Shown: positions 11,210 to 24,080, counted from the first letter of the stretch. The stretch is 64,000 nucleotides of DNA from Okapia johnstoni (GCA_024291935.2 CM044311.1:20049001-20113000), one strand, 5' to 3'. Made by a program: numbers and translations. The notes: generated by a model not told the origin, from the sequence alone.

Positions 11210-11970
11210 TTTGTTCAGTTGCTCAGTCATGTCTGACTCTTTGTGGCCCCATAGAGTGCAGAATGCCAGGCTTCCCTGTTCTTCACAAACTCCCAGAGCT
11301 TGCTCAAACTCATATCCATTGAGTCAGTGACACCATCCAACCACCTTATTCTCTCTCGTACCCTTCTCCTCCTGTCTTCAATCTTTCCCATCATCAGGGT
11401 CTTTTCTAATGAGCCAACTCTTCACATCAGGTGACCAAAGTATCGCAGTTTCAGCTTCAGCATCAGTCCTTTCAATGAATGTTCAGGACTGATTTCCTTT
11501 AGGACTGACTCGTTTGAATTCCTTGCAGTCCAAGGGACTCAAGTGTCTTCTCCAACACCACAGTTCAAAAGCATATGTTCTTTCGTGCTCAGCTTTCTTT
11601 ACGGTCCAACTCTCACACCCATACATGACTACTGGAAAAACCATAACTTTGACTAGACAGACCTCTGTTGGCAAAGTAATGTCTCTGCTTTTAATACGCT
11701 GTCTAGGTAGGTCATAGCTTTTGTTCCAAGGAGAAAGTGTATTGTAATTTCATGGCTGCAGTCACCATCTGCAGTGATTTTGGAACACAAGAAAATTAAG
11801 TCTCTCACTGTTTCCATTGTTTCCCCATCTATTTGCCAAGAAGTGATGGGACCCAATGCCATGATCTTAGTTTTTTGAATGTTGAGTTTTAAGCTAGATT
11901 TTTCATCTCCTCTTCATCAAGAGGCTCTTTAGTTCCTCTTTGCTTTCTACTATAAGGGTGTATCATTTTT
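11210..11970 (-). mobile_element. BovB LINE 3' fragment
   Basis: Antisense BovB from the tail (ttgttcagttgctcagtcat) through the C-terminal ORF2 region (ACCCAATGCCATGATCTTAG near 11850) to 'caagaggctctttagttcct'. The minus-strand frames encode recognisable blocks such as MYGCESWTVKKAE and ITSWQIDGETMET, but they lie in separate frames. Confidence 0.92.
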
Positions 11971-11974
11971 TCAA

Positions 11975-13665
11975 AATTCCCCTCTTGGTTGTCTCTTCCT
12001 GAAATTTTCTAAAGAGTAATGCTTTTAAGAATTTTGAGCATATAGTCTTTGGATAAAGAATTTTGATGTATTTTGGGAATTCTTCTTGTGCTTTAATTTA
12101 AATTCCATGTATTTGTTAATATGTGTATCAACTTAAGCTTCTAAACCTTATGGAATATCTCACCAGTTTAAAAGTGACTTTTAAGTGTGATAAAATATAA
12201 TTTTATGGATAAAATAATTAGGAAAATCTTTCACTTTTATGTATTGTACTTTATAATATTTAATAACAAGGTAAAAATGAAAAATGTTTTTTATTTGTAG
12301 AAGAGTGATGACTTAAGAAAAGTATAATGAAGGGTTACAAATGACAAGAAAGCTTAACTAAGGAGTATTCTTAACTCTCTTTCTTAGCATTTCTATGGTA
12401 TTTTAAATCCCATATATCCCCTTGAGTTAAAACAAGGAAGGATTGACCAGGAAATCAATTCTCCAGCCTTTAGATTAGCATCAGAATAAAGCTAAATTAT
12501 TGAAGTGATACATAGGAGTATATGAATGATGGAAAAGCCATCTGTAGAGTCTGAGAAAATATATCAGATATTGAGTGAAGTTTGACTTAGTGGGCAAGCC
12601 AATATCTAGATATTGCCTATGGTGAAATAGTTACTCAGGTTCCACTGGTTATGGGTAATGAAATTTCAAAGCACTCCTTTCCTCAAATGGAAATAACTGA
12701 CTCGCCAAATTACTTAGTTCTTGTATATAGACTAAAAGATGACATTAATTACAGTCTGTGAATCTCTGTCTTTTCTATTTGAGCACACCAGACGAGTTGA
12801 CTTAAGAGTCTAGATCCCATTAAACAAACAATGTAATTGAGTATTTGATAATTATTAGTTGTTTGGGAAACCCAGATTTTTGCTTTTGAATAAAGCCCCT
12901 TATTAGTAATTTCTTTTCATAGTTTCTTGGCAAACATACACATGATCAAACACACACATCTAATTATGTAACAGAGATGAAGTCTTTTAAAAATGCCAAT
13001 TTACAATTATTTCCAATTTAGGTTAAACACAATTTTCCTGTTGCCCATGTCAGAAATCTGGAGTTACTTTAGATGAGCACTTCACGCATTTAAACAGACA
13101 TATGTTCTATAGATAATATCTTTTATAAGCCTCTTTAATTTGCAATTCCAGTTCCAAGGCTTTGATTAATACCTATCACTTCTTGCCTTGTCAATTAAAA
13201 AATGTCTTTTATTTGGTCTTTTGGTCTTCAATCTTGATTTCTCTCAAAATACATTATCGATAAAATACCAAAATGAGCCTTCTAAAATGAACATCTAATA
13301 ATGTTACTCCCTTTATATAAACTTTTAACTTACATGATTTATAACCAGTAGTTCAAGTCAGGACCATTTCTGAAGGTTATTAAAATAATAATTATGATTA
13401 AAAATACTGATTTTCAAATAACTACATATTCTAGATTGACTGAATTAGAATCTCCTGTTTGGGGCTGCCAGGCTCTATTTTTATTATTTTAAATATAAAT
13501 TAAGTCAATGCATACGCTGGATCAGGACTCACTGGTTTAATGGCCAGCTATTACAAGGTAAAATGTAATTTGACTTACATGGCTGTTTAATATATGAATT
13601 CACTTAGCTTTCTAGCCATATATACTGTACCAGAGTAATATCGAAGTGTTCACAGTTCTCTGAAC
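11975..13665. other. Unassigned AT-rich DNA
   Basis: 1.7 kb with no gene, SINE or LINE recognised. Confidence 0.5.
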
Positions 13666-13674
13666 ATACAATGA

Positions 13675-14335
13675 TCTTTAATTCTTCAGTGTCTTTCATC
13701 TACTTGGATTGCCTTTCACTGCCTGGCCCATTGGTTGATGTCTATTATTCCATTAACAGGAACTCTCAAGGCATGCATCAGCATTTCTTTCATGGAACAA
13801 CTCTTCCACTCCAATCAAGAGTGCTGTGCTGTATCTATCCCCTGTTTGTGCCTGTCTCCTTAACTAAACAATCGTTTCTTTTTTTTTTTTTAATAAATTT
13901 ATTTATTTTAGTTGGGGGCTAATTACTTTACAATATTGTGGTGGTTTTTGCCATACATTGACATGAATCAGCAACGGGTTTACATGTGTTCCCCATCCTA
14001 AACCCCCCTCTCACCTCCCTCCCCATCCCATCCCTCTGGGTCATCCCATTGCCCCAGCCCTGAGCATTTGTCTCATGCATCGAACCTGGAATGGTGTTCT
14101 GAGACACAGATGCATAGAACAGTCTTATGGATTCTGAGGGAGAAGGTGAGGGTAGGACGTTCTGAGAGAATAGCATTGAAACATGTATATTATCATATGT
14201 AAACAATCATTTCTTGAGGTTAGGGACAGTGGTTCATTCCTTTTTATATGGGCAGAGTTGTAAGCATTTAGTGACTGACTGGCATATGGTAAGAACTCAG
14301 CAAATACCTTTGAGCTACTGGATGAAAGAATGTGT
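13675..14335 (+). mobile_element. Ancient L2 LINE 3' end, split by L1
   Basis: Left part: pyrimidine-rich L2-like sequence up to 'ctccttaactaaacaat'. Right part, after the L1: the L2 signature 'gaggttagggacagtggttc', 'gcatttagtgactgactggc', 'aagaactcagcaaatacctt', 'gatgaaagaatg'. The order and polarity fit L2 interrupted at 13881-14200. Confidence 0.65.
13866..14215 (-). mobile_element. L1 3' end with 5' inversion (twin priming) and TSD
   Basis: Left part (13881 to about 14090): antisense L1 3' end starting with poly(T), through 'catcgaacct'. Right part (about 14091-14200): the neighbouring upstream L1 segment in the opposite, sense orientation (gagacacagatgcatagaac ... atattatcatatgtaa). 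The uninverted order is seen at 25902-26215. Duplications aaacaatcgtttctt (13866-13880) and aaacaatcatttctt (14201-14215) flank the whole structure. Confidence 0.9.
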
Positions 14336-14339
14336 TAAA

Positions 14340-14700
14340 TTGTTGCCATCTTTTTTTTTTAAACAAAAGTTTCTTCAGAAAAAAAAATATTTTCTTTAAT
14401 AATAATTACTATGAAGGAATCAATTGATGAGTACCTACTACCTGTATTATTTTGAAAGCATAATTGTACAACTAGAAAAAAGAAAAAAAAAGACATTCTA
14501 TTTTCAGTTTTTTTGACTTTTAAAGGTACATTTATTATTTATATTTTCAAAAATTTCTGCTTAACATTGAAAGCTAGGTCAAAATTGTAGACTAATTAAA
14601 TGTTTAAAAGTTAAGAAAAGATTATAAACTAGAGTTAAAATTTGATAATTATTATAGTCTCTTAGATATCCTTTTAATTAGTAAAATAAACCATGTTTAT
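14340..14700. other. Unassigned AT-rich DNA
   Basis: T- and A-runs near 14350-14390 and 14476-14490; nothing else recognised. Confidence 0.5.
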
Positions 14701-14999
14701 AGTGATAGATTCAGAGAAGGCAATGGCACCCCACTCCAGTACTCTTGCCTGGAAAATCCCATGGATGGAGGAGCCTGGTAGGCTACAGTCCATGGGGTCG
14801 CTAAGAGTTGGACACTACTGAGCAACTTCACTTTCACTTTTCCCTTTCATGCACTGGAGAAGGAAATGGCAACCCACTCCAATATTCTTGCCTGGAGACT
14901 CCCAGGGACGGCAGAGCCTGGTGGGGCTGCCGTCTGTGGGGTCGCGCAGAGTCGGACACGACTGAAGCGACTTAGCAGCAGTAGCAGCAGTGATAGATT
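14701..14999 (+). mobile_element. Bov-A2 SINE (dimeric) with 11-base TSD
   Basis: A dimeric SINE (14712-14988): two related units, each with the 'ccactccagta/tattcttgcctgg' block, ending in cgacttagcagcagtagc. Exact repeats agtgatagatt flank it at 14701-14711 and 14989-14999. Confidence 0.95.
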
Positions 15000-15208
15000 A
15001 GATAATTTAAGAATGCCATAATAAAGTAAATTAACTTTGAAAAGAAAGATTTTAATTCTTATCTAGATTGGAAGGTTCTCTATGCCTTTTACAAAATTTT
15101 GACGTAATACCCATGTGAAATAGCTAGAAACAATATGCATTTAAAAGATATATATTCTATGTAATATAAAATGCTAAACAGGTTTGTAAAATAATTGTTT
15201 TATGGTGA

Positions 15209-15465
15209 CTGCTATAGATTGAATATTTGTGTCTCCCTAAAATTCATATGTTAAAATTCCAAAGTTCATACGTTGAAACCTAATTTCCAATGTGATGATA
15301 TTCAGAGATGGAAATTTTGGCAATTGATTAGTTCATGAACACAGAATCTTCATGAATGAGATTATGTGCCCTTATTATAAGAGACTCCAAAGAGCTTCCT
15401 TGTCCTTTTTGTCATGTCAAGCCACTGCAAGAATATGGTCATTTATGAACCAGAAAGGGAGAATA
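15209..15465 (+). mobile_element. Ancient MaLR-like LTR fragment
   Basis: Contains 'tgctatagattgaatatttg', 'aaattcatatgtt', 'aatgtgatgatatt', 'atgaatgagattatgtgccc' and 'ttataagagactccaaagag', in the order of an old eutherian interspersed LTR-like repeat. A local duplication (attcatatgtt ... gttcatacgtt) is embedded. Family name not fixed. Confidence 0.55.
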
Positions 15466-15467
15466 TC

Positions 15468-16092
15468 ACATGTGTTATATGTGGAATCTAAAAAGAAATG
15501 ATACAAATGAACTTACTTACAAAACAGTAACAGACTCCCAGACTCAGAAGAGAAACATGATTTACTGGGGGAAGGAATAGTTAGGGAGTTTGGGATGGTT
15601 ATGTAGACACTCCTATATTTAAAATGGATAACCAACAAGGACCTACTGTATAGCACAGGGACCCTCTGCTCATTGTTATGTGACAGAGTGGGTGGGAGAA
15701 GGGTTTAGAGGAAAATAGGTATATGTATATGGCTGAAAATTTTCATTGTTCACCTGAAACTATCACAATATTGTTAATCAGGTATGTTGTTGTTGTTTAG
15801 CTGCTATGTCATGACTCTTTTGTGACCCCTTGGACTATAACACTTCAGGATCCCCAGACTTTCGCTGTCTCCTGAAGTTTGCTGAAATTCATGTACATTG
15901 AGCCGGTGATCCTATGAAATTCTCCAGGCAAGAATAATGGAGTGGTTAAGCTTCCCTTCTCCAAGGGATCTTTCCAACCCAGAAATCAAACCTGGGTCTC
16001 CTGAATTCATTAACATCTGAGTCACCCACCAGGGAAAGTCTTAATCAGCTATACCCAATACGAAATGAAAAATTCAAAAGAAAAAACCTTTT
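15468..16092 (+). mobile_element. L1 LINE 3' UTR, split by a SINE
   Basis: Sense L1 3' end: 'tatgtggaatctaaaaagaa', 'gggagtttgggatgg', 'ccaacaaggacctactgta' and 'cacctgaaactatcacaata'. It resumes after the SINE with 'cagctatacccaata' and ends in an A-rich tail. Confidence 0.85.
15774..16048 (-). mobile_element. Bov-tA SINE nested in L1, 8-base TSD
   Basis: Antisense Bov-tA-type SINE (15782-16040) with the tail variant ttgttgttgtttagctgcta. It is flanked by ttaatcag at 15774-15781 and 16041-16048, and so is younger than the L1. Confidence 0.88.
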
Positions 16093-16094
16093 TT

Positions 16095-17320
16095 TTTTTT
16101 TTCTATTCTGATCATGTAAATCTTACACTTACCTGGTTTATGCAAATTTAATCAGTTAAGGGACAGGTGAGAATGATTCCTCTCATGGCCCATAGAACTC
16201 CACTAGCATGGCAGTGTGGCCCTACTTCAGCGGGGTCAGTTTTTGACTTGTTAAAGCAGTGACTCCACCTCCTTTTCCGTGAAGTGGTCTTGAGATTAGA
16301 GCTCTAATCAACTATACACTGGGTGTGGGCCAACTCTGTGGACTTGTCTGTGAGGAAAGGTAAAATGTTTGATGATTTTTAACAATGTGCCACAGCTTGA
16401 AATTCTTGTTATCGATCCAATTATGAGATAGATTTAGATATTTTGATTTATTAGATAGATAAAAAGCTGCAAGGACAATGCAATATGTTCAATGGTCGCT
16501 TCTGAAGTCACATTGATTTATTTGTTTCCATTGATTTAAAATGTTAGGTAATTGCTACATTGAGCTCTAACATAATTAGATCAAGGATGGCCAATTTTCA
16601 AAAAAAAAAAAAGGTTATAGGAAAAAGACAGACTGTGGTGAGTATGAATGTTGAGTAAGTGAGGATAATATGAACTTCTCAATTAATTTAGAAAATGGAG
16701 AAGTTTCTAATATCCCTGGTCAGAGGCAAATGATAAAAGGAAAGTTAAAAATAAAATGAGAGTAAGAATGTGGTCTTATCACTCTTGATGGGGTGAAGAT
16801 TAAATTGGGTAAGCAAAGAAAACACATTTGAATAGATAAAAAATAAAATCTATACAAAAGCTTTTATAAATAATGAAAGAACTTAACTGATTAACGGAGA
16901 ATAAAGAGAAACATCATTTGTATTTTTCTCTTACTTGGTAATATTAAAGTATTTTTCTAGGTGTCTGTGATAGCAATATTTTTAAAAGTATATTTTTCTG
17001 ACTAACATTTGCCTCCATCTCAAAGCATTTGAAAGTTCACCTAGCAGCTAATTTGTGAAATAACCACATGTGCTCTTTAAAGTAAATTACATGTCAACTT
17101 AATGTTCACTGAAGCTGTTGAATGCTCAAATGTTTCTAGACTAAACACTGTTTCCACTTCTTGATTGGAGAGCCTATTTAGTCTAAAGGTTTAATCATTT
17201 GTTTTCTCTAAAAACAACATGTAATTCTTTTGTCCAGTATCCTTTTCAGTTGACATAACTTTATTTGCAACAAGTTCTACGTCCTTTATTTAAACTAAAA
17301 CAGTCCATGGATTATGGGAG
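16095..17320. other. Unassigned DNA
   Basis: A T-run at 16089-16102, an A-run near 16600, and otherwise unrecognised sequence. A block at 16150-16350 is somewhat less AT-rich but shows no coding signature. Confidence 0.5.
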
Positions 17321-17323
17321 TAT

Positions 17324-17587
17324 AGTGCCTCACAAGCGCCTCTCGGGTGGCTCAGCGGTAAAGAATCCACATGCCAATGAAGGAGATGATTTGTGGGTTT
17401 GTAGGTTCGATCCTTGGGTTGGAAAATCCCCTCGTGTAGGAAATGTTAACCCACTCCTGCATCCTTGCCTGGGAAGTCCCATGGACTGAGGAGCCTGGTG
17501 GGCTACAGTTTATGGAGTCACAAAAGAGTTGGACACTACTTAGCAACTAAACAATAGCAAACACAGAAACCAATAAGTGCCTCACAA
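17324..17587 (+). mobile_element. Bov-tA SINE with 12-base TSD
   Basis: Sense SINE (17336-17575) starting gcgcctctcgggtggctcag and containing 'gaggagcctggtgggctaca'. Exact repeats agtgcctcacaa flank it at 17324-17335 and 17576-17587. Confidence 0.95.
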
Positions 17588-17743
17588 ACCTCGGTTCACT
17601 GTTCCCAAGAGATTTAGGCTAAAACCAAGTTTTATAGAGTGTTAAAGTACGCTCTATGAAGAAATACGGCAAAATTGACTAGGAGATCAGAAATATCTCT
17701 ATAAGGCCAACAGATCCTCTTTTTTAGAGCAATGTGAGCTAGA

Positions 17744-17876
17744 AGAGGATGGCAGAGGATGAGATGGTTGGATGGCATCGCCAATTCAATGGACATAGTG
17801 AGGGACAGAGAGGTCTGGCCGTGCTGTAGTCCATGAGGTCTCAAAGAGTTGGGCTCGGCTTGGCGACTGAACAACA
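17744..17876 (+). mobile_element. BovB 3'-end fragment
   Basis: Sense BovB 3' end from 'gcagaggatgagatggttgg' to 'ggcgactgaacaac'. An internal stretch after 'caatggacat' is deleted. Confidence 0.85.
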
Positions 17877-17879
17877 CCA

Positions 17880-19755
17880 ATAACAAACTATCTAAAGCTG
17901 ATCTGAAGTATTGTGATTGGAGTATATGAGCTTTCCTTGACAGTGTCTCCCATAAGTGTAGGCTGACTTAGCTTAGGTTGTGATGTGAGCCTGGCCACAG
18001 GGATGGTCTCAATTTTGTGATTCTGACATACATATTAACTTTATCACCCCCGATATCTATTCCTTGGAGGTTCCCACCATGGACAAGAAAGGTATGAAGA
18101 AGTTGAGGCACTAACCTCCCCTTTAGCACTTTGACAGAGCCGTTGCAGGTTGTTCTAGTCATCTGACCTCTCTACAGTGTGTGTGAAAATTTTTCAATTC
18201 AGTATATAAGTTTGAAAATCAGTAGTCTAAGACAGAGAAAATGGCATGAAAAAGAAGATGAAAACTACAGACAAGGTATTTTTTTGTCTTGCACACTGTC
18301 TTTAATATTGCCAGCTTAGACACAAAGAGTCTGTATTCTCGGTTTATTTTTTTTAAAAAAGGGAAATAGCCATTATACATGACTTGCATTTCTAGAATGC
18401 AATAGTCAGCTGGAACAAAGTAATCACAATCCACGTTAGAAAGAATCTGCATTCTTAGTTCCTTCTCCTCCTGTAATTGCCATCATTCAGAACTCTTCAT
18501 GACCTTCAAGCCTCACTTATTTGTGTCACTTATTAAGTGCCTATACACAGTTGGATTTGATAATCACTAGGTTGTTATCTTCTTACTGAATAGTGGATCA
18601 ACAAACAAAAGTAAATCACATCTAAAATATAAAATTAAGAACAAGATAGATAACTGAGGATCTTTTTTTTTTTTTTTGATTTCTTTTGCAGTGGATAAAA
18701 TTCTAGGCATACATTAGTATTTTAAGTTAGATAAATTTTAATACCTCAAATTATAATTTGAATTTTCATTCTTCTAGGGTGATAGACGACTAATCTCACT
18801 TGAGTTGTGTTCCCTTTCTTACCCCTAATTTTTTCAATAGTTTGGAGGATAATTGTGCTGTCCTGGATTCATTTGTCTTTCAATAGTCTGTTTACATGGG
18901 AATCTTTTGAGATGTCTGTCACCAGTCGGTATAAGTTACAACTGATATGATCCTTTTTTATGCCTACAATGGTGTTGAGGATTAAATCAGTTATATCTAT
19001 GCCAAGTTTTAGAGCATCAATGCCATTCGGTAGGTTCTTTGTCACTCTGGGGGCCTTGGTAAGCAGTAAGGCTATTGATGGCCCTTATCTGCTTTCTTCT
19101 GAGTCACATCCATTCCTTGAAGCAGTGAACACAGAATGGCCCAAGTGCTTGCATGGGACAGAGAAAGAACTACTGAGAGAAGGAAAAATGGATAAATAAA
19201 AAATAAATAAATCCAGCCTCTTGTAAAAACAGAACCTACAATCTGTAAAATTGCAATGATTAAATCAGATGTCATTCTTAACTTCCTTCAGGTAATGTCC
19301 CTCTGTACCAAGGGCCCAAATATAGTTGCCAAAGCACCAAAATACAAAGGAGTAAACAAACCAACCAACTGAAAACCCAATTAAATTCACTGGACCATGT
19401 GGTATACAAATGTCTAATATCTGTAATGGGCTAGGCAAAGAAATAGAATCTTTGAGCGTGCTGGAATAGAAAAAGGGCAAGGCCTAGTTGTTCACAGTGG
19501 TAATGGATGGATCTCAAGCATGCATGGGAAAGTAAAATTAGGGGTACAGAAAAATGAAAGAGAATCAATAATATTAAACGTTAATAAGAAATTAGGAAAA
19601 AAATTAAAGTAATTCAAATTGGTAAATAGAGCATTGACACCTGACAAAATTTAAGACATCATCTATCCAAAATCCTAACCTCTAGAACTCATTTATTGAT
19701 TTTGACAGTTGTATGTGACACATTTTATTTTACTGATGTATGATTGTAATGGATT
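17880..19755. other. Unassigned DNA
   Basis: 1.9 kb without a recognised element. T-runs lie near 18340 and 18662-18678. The open frame at 18960-19199 has no recognisable domain. Confidence 0.5.
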
Positions 19756-19763
19756 TTATATCA

Positions 19764-19978
19764 TTGTGTGTGTTAGTCACTCGATGGTGTCCGACTCTTT
19801 TGTGACCTATGGACTGCAGCCTGCCAGGCTCCTCTGTCCACGGGATTCTCCAGGGAAGAATACTGGAGTGGGTTGCCATTCCCTAGGGGATCTTCCTGAT
19901 CCAGGGATCGAACCCATGACTCCTGCATTGCAGTCATATTCTTTACCACTGAGCTGCCAGGGAAGCCCATTTATATCA
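19764..19978 (-). mobile_element. Bov-tA SINE, antisense
   Basis: Complete antisense copy from 'gtgtgttagtcactcgatgg' to 'gagctgccagggaagccc'. Probable duplications ttatatcat lie on both sides ('attttatatcattg' and 'atttatatcatag'). Confidence 0.93.
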
Positions 19979-19979
19979 T

Positions 19980-22900
19980 AGAGGTTCTGATTAGTTAGGT
20001 GTGTTAATCAGATAATCATATGTTAAGTTTATCTCTGTAGAGAAGTTACTTTAACACACTGTGCTGTGGTATAGACATATTCCTTCAGAGTAGAGAGGGA
20101 GAGGTCTGTTGCTATCTGTGGCATTGCCATTCTCCTGCATATTTTGTTTAAATCTGAAAGCTACCTTTAACACTTCATTCTCTTTGACAACCATTTCCAG
20201 TAGATCTTCATGATCTGTCGATTAATACTTTAGTCAAAAATGATTCCTTCATTTCCAACACTTGCTCTCACCATCATAGCTTGATTAATATACTCTCTTT
20301 TTTAAGGTTTTACCAAGCTTTCATATTCTCCAAATGGAGCATATAAGCAAGAATTCCCCAGGAACAAACTCAGGGCCCACAAATTACCTTGGACATGGGA
20401 GCCCACCAGCATGGAGTAGGAGACTAGAAGATGAAGTAGTCAGACAATTTACCTAACAATAAGAGAAGAAAATTGTCACTATTCTTAAACCTCTTGGATT
20501 TGATAATTTGCCTCTATCGATGACAGCAGTTATGTTTCCTACTCTTCGTTTTTCCTACTGGCAGATTTAGTTTGGGATTTCCAGGACTTCTTCTCATCTT
20601 GTATATCTGATAGCCTTGAGGAGGAGAACTTGACTTTTGGTTTATTGGTGGCCAGATTGCAAGGTGGTAATGCAGACATTATAAGAGAACTTTGAAGTTG
20701 GAAACATAATGGAATGGGTCATTTGGGTTGTCTCCTTTGAGGAGGGATAAATGGATTTTATTGAGGGAGGCAGGATAAGTAGGGTAAGCTTAAGGCCTTT
20801 ATACTAATACAAATATCCCAACAAGTGTATCTTACAAACTCACCCTAGAGTGCCTTGTCTTAGAAGCCTTATCACTGACTTCTGCTTATCACAGGTATTC
20901 TGTTTTTCTTCTCTTTTTCATCTACCTAATGGAGAAAATAATAATGCCTTTTTATAACTTCGTAGGAAGTTATAAGAACACTAATGCCATTTATGAAGTA
21001 TTGGGCTGCAGTCTATGGGGTCGCACAGAGTCGGACATGACTGGAGTGACTTAGCAGCTGCAGAAGCAGCATCTTTATGAGCTAATTACTGCCCAAGTCC
21101 CCCACCTCCAAATACCATCCTAACCACCTTCTCCACACTTATCTGCAATAGAAGCCATTTCTATGGGCTCTATCTGAAGGTGTTATCTTCCTTATCAATG
21201 AATATATCACATTTTAAATGAGTTGCATTCCTATTTGTCTCCAAAATATAATTTTATAATGTGACCATGTATTCTGTATTGTTTTATTATCAAATCTTCA
21301 GCCCATTGCACAATACATTAATGAAACTGAAAGAATAAAAGAATAAATAATGTAGTATTCCTACTCATATCAGTTTTTCTCTCTTTCCACACCAATATAT
21401 CACAGATGAGTCTTCATTCTTAAAGCTAACATTTATAGGCTACAAAAATAGAAGGAGATAAATCTCAAAAGGCATTAGAATCAAATAATAGTGTTGAATA
21501 TTAGGACACACAGATTACACTCAATTTGCTACTAAACAGTCAGTCAATTCAAAGTTTTAAGCAGCCATCACTAAAAGATGGCAAAGCTGTGAACTTTAGT
21601 TCTATGCTTGGGCTGATCAGTTACAGAAAACCTAAATAACCACTGCATGAATGACATTCTTAGTGGAAATGTATTACTTAGTGGAAATGTGGCTAGTGCT
21701 AATCCTTGAATTATTTAACAGAGGGCACTATGAAATCAGGATGATGGACTATTCTCTGCAGTCATTAACTTGGCAGACAAAAAAAGAGGGAGAAGGAAGG
21801 TAGCTAAAAATGTAGATGATAAAATCACCATTCAAAGTGACCTTGTTGAATGGGAAAACACATGGAAAAAAATGCAGTCAAGATAAGATGAGGGTCGTAT
21901 ATCTGAAGAGAAAACTAATTTTTTATTGCAAAAATACAAGAAATGCGAGTGCGGAAGAAAAAATAGCTAAATGTCATAACAGATAATATACTAACTACAA
22001 TCAGCAATGCAGCCCTGGGGAAGGCAAACACAGTGCTGAATTCTTAAATAGGAACCTTGCATTGAGAAATCATGATGTAATCATTATTTTCAGCAGTGAC
22101 TTGTTTTTTTCTGTGATCAAAATGAATTCTGTTGTGTGAAATGCAGAGAGTTCAGAAGAAGACAATGGAGTCAACTTAAGGTTTAAAATTAATTATAAAG
22201 AAAAGCAAAGAAAGGATTATTCTGGAGTTAACAACACTGAGAAGACAAATGGTAATGCATAGCATGGAAGAGTTCTCTGTAAAAGAATGCTACCCAAGTG
22301 ATCTCCAACAGACCCAATCACTCAGAAAAAAGTGTGAAGGGAAGGGCAACATTTTAATATAGGCAAGATATGGGGAGAATTTCTGTGAGTTGATAAAATA
22401 CACTAGCAGGAGATACTACAAAGATAAAGATTAAAATTGATTTTTCTTTGAACGGCTTAAATAAAATGCTATCTAACTGAGGATAGACTAAATTGCCTTC
22501 AATTTACTCCTAATCTTCATAGAAATGTGGATGCTATTATTTTAATATTGATTCTGACAAGCTGTTAAAACAAGCAGCAATCTCCAGGATAGAGCTTTGT
22601 GAAAAATCCAAATGATAACAGGGTGGACAAAGCCAGGTAGTGGATAATAGTGAGTGTGATATGGCATAGGGTGATGAGCATCAGCTTTACAGACCTTAGA
22701 CACAGGGATATTAGTTAGCAATGATGACAGCTTACTGCGCCAGGTGCCCGACTGAGACATGGACTTCACATCACTGTCAATTTTCTTAGTGACTCTCTGT
22801 GTGGATAACATTATCCACTCCAGTTTACAATGTGGAAATTGAAGTCTATTAGGTGAATCACTGGGCCTGCGGCTGATAACTAAGGCATGTCATTTCAACT

Positions 22901-23228
22901 CATGTTTATCTGAAACCCATATTCTTAACCAAAAACAATATTAAAATTTAAGTAGAGATGTATTCATTCTATCTTTATGTATTTTCACCCTTGCTTCTCC
23001 AGAACCACATTCAAGTCAGCTGTGTGATAAATATTGGTTAAAAGACTGCTACACATAATATAGCTTTTGGAAATATAAGGAGACAAATTGGAAATGCAAA
23101 GAAATCTGTATAGACAGAGGAATACAACTTTAAAGGATTTTAAAGTTGATGATTAGACTGACAGTTTTCATTTGGGGATTTTGCCATATCAAACATTGTG
23201 GTATTAGAATATGTTTCTTGTGTCCTAA
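19980..23228. other. Mostly unassigned AT-rich DNA
   Basis: More than 3 kb with only one short SINE piece (21003-21071). A small tandem repeat (cttagtggaaatgt, two copies) lies near 21659-21690. The open frame at 22542-22811 shows no domain I recognise. Confidence 0.5.
21003..21071 (+). mobile_element. Bov-A2 3'-end fragment
   Basis: Sense 3' portion of a Bov-A2-type SINE: 'gggctgcagtctatggggtc', 'gcacagagtcggacatgact', 'gacttagcagc'. Heavily 5'-truncated. Confidence 0.85.
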
Positions 23229-23241
23229 TTTTCAGTTTTGA

Positions 23242-23447
23242 CTTCCAGGGTGGCTCAGTGGTGAAGAATCTGCCTGCAGTGCTGGAGACATGGGTTGGAT
23301 CCCTGGGTTGGGAAGATCCCCTGGAAAAGGAAATGGCAACCTACTCCAGTATAATTGCCTGGAGAATCCTAAGGACAGAGGAGCCTGGAGGGCAACATTC
23401 CATGCGATCTCAAGAGTCTGTCAGGACTTAGCAACTGAATAGCAATA
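23242..23447 (+). mobile_element. Bov-tA SINE
   Basis: Sense SINE from 'gacttccagggtggctcagt' to 'gacttagcaactgaatagca'. Weak duplications resembling ttttcagttt appear on both sides. Confidence 0.9.
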
Positions 23448-23473
23448 AATCCCCACTTTTACAGTTTACAAAA

Positions 23474-23546
23474 CATATATATATATATATGTATGTATGT
23501 ATATATATGTGTATATATATATGTATGTATATGTATATATATATAT
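23474..23546. repeat. (AT)n/(GTAT)n simple repeat
   Basis: Compound run of AT and GTAT units, ending in a T-run. Confidence 0.95.
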
Positions 23547-23834
23547 TTTTAAATGATCATGGTAGTGTTTAAATGGTGAGGGAAAGGGACAAGAATTTAT
23601 TAATTCTGTGAATATAATACATTTCTTCCAAGAAAAAAATAAAAAATCACTTAAAACTATTCTATAATTTAGAATAGATTGTGTCCACACTTTTAGAATA
23701 ATTGAAACATAAATCTGTTAAATGCAAATATATATAATATTCAAAAAACACAAAGATGGTTATGAAAATACTACTTTTGACACAGCATTTTTCATAGAAT
23801 CTCTTGGATTTGTTTGTTTCTTTCTCTCTTTTCC

Positions 23835-23970
23835 TTTTAACTTAAAAGTGAAACTTACTCAGTTGTGTCGGACTCTTTGGGATCCCATGGACTATACAGT
23901 CCACTGACTTCTCCAGGCCAGAATGCTGGAGTGAGTAGCCTTTCCCTTCTCTGGGGTTTTAACTTAAAAG
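23835..23970 (-). mobile_element. Short Bov-tA-type SINE with 14-base TSD
   Basis: Antisense SINE (23849-23956) of the variant with 'ggactatacagtcca' and 'ctccaggccagaatgctgga'. Exact duplications ttttaacttaaaag lie at 23835-23848 and 23957-23970, so the shortness is a real 5' truncation. Confidence 0.93.
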
Positions 23971-24080
23971 GACTAAACTAAAAATCATAGTTTTACCCTT
24001 TAGAATCTTGGATTCAGGGCATGAGAGATCAAGGACAAACCTTAGCCCTGAAAGTGGTAAGTGAAAAAGTTATGAGCGCT

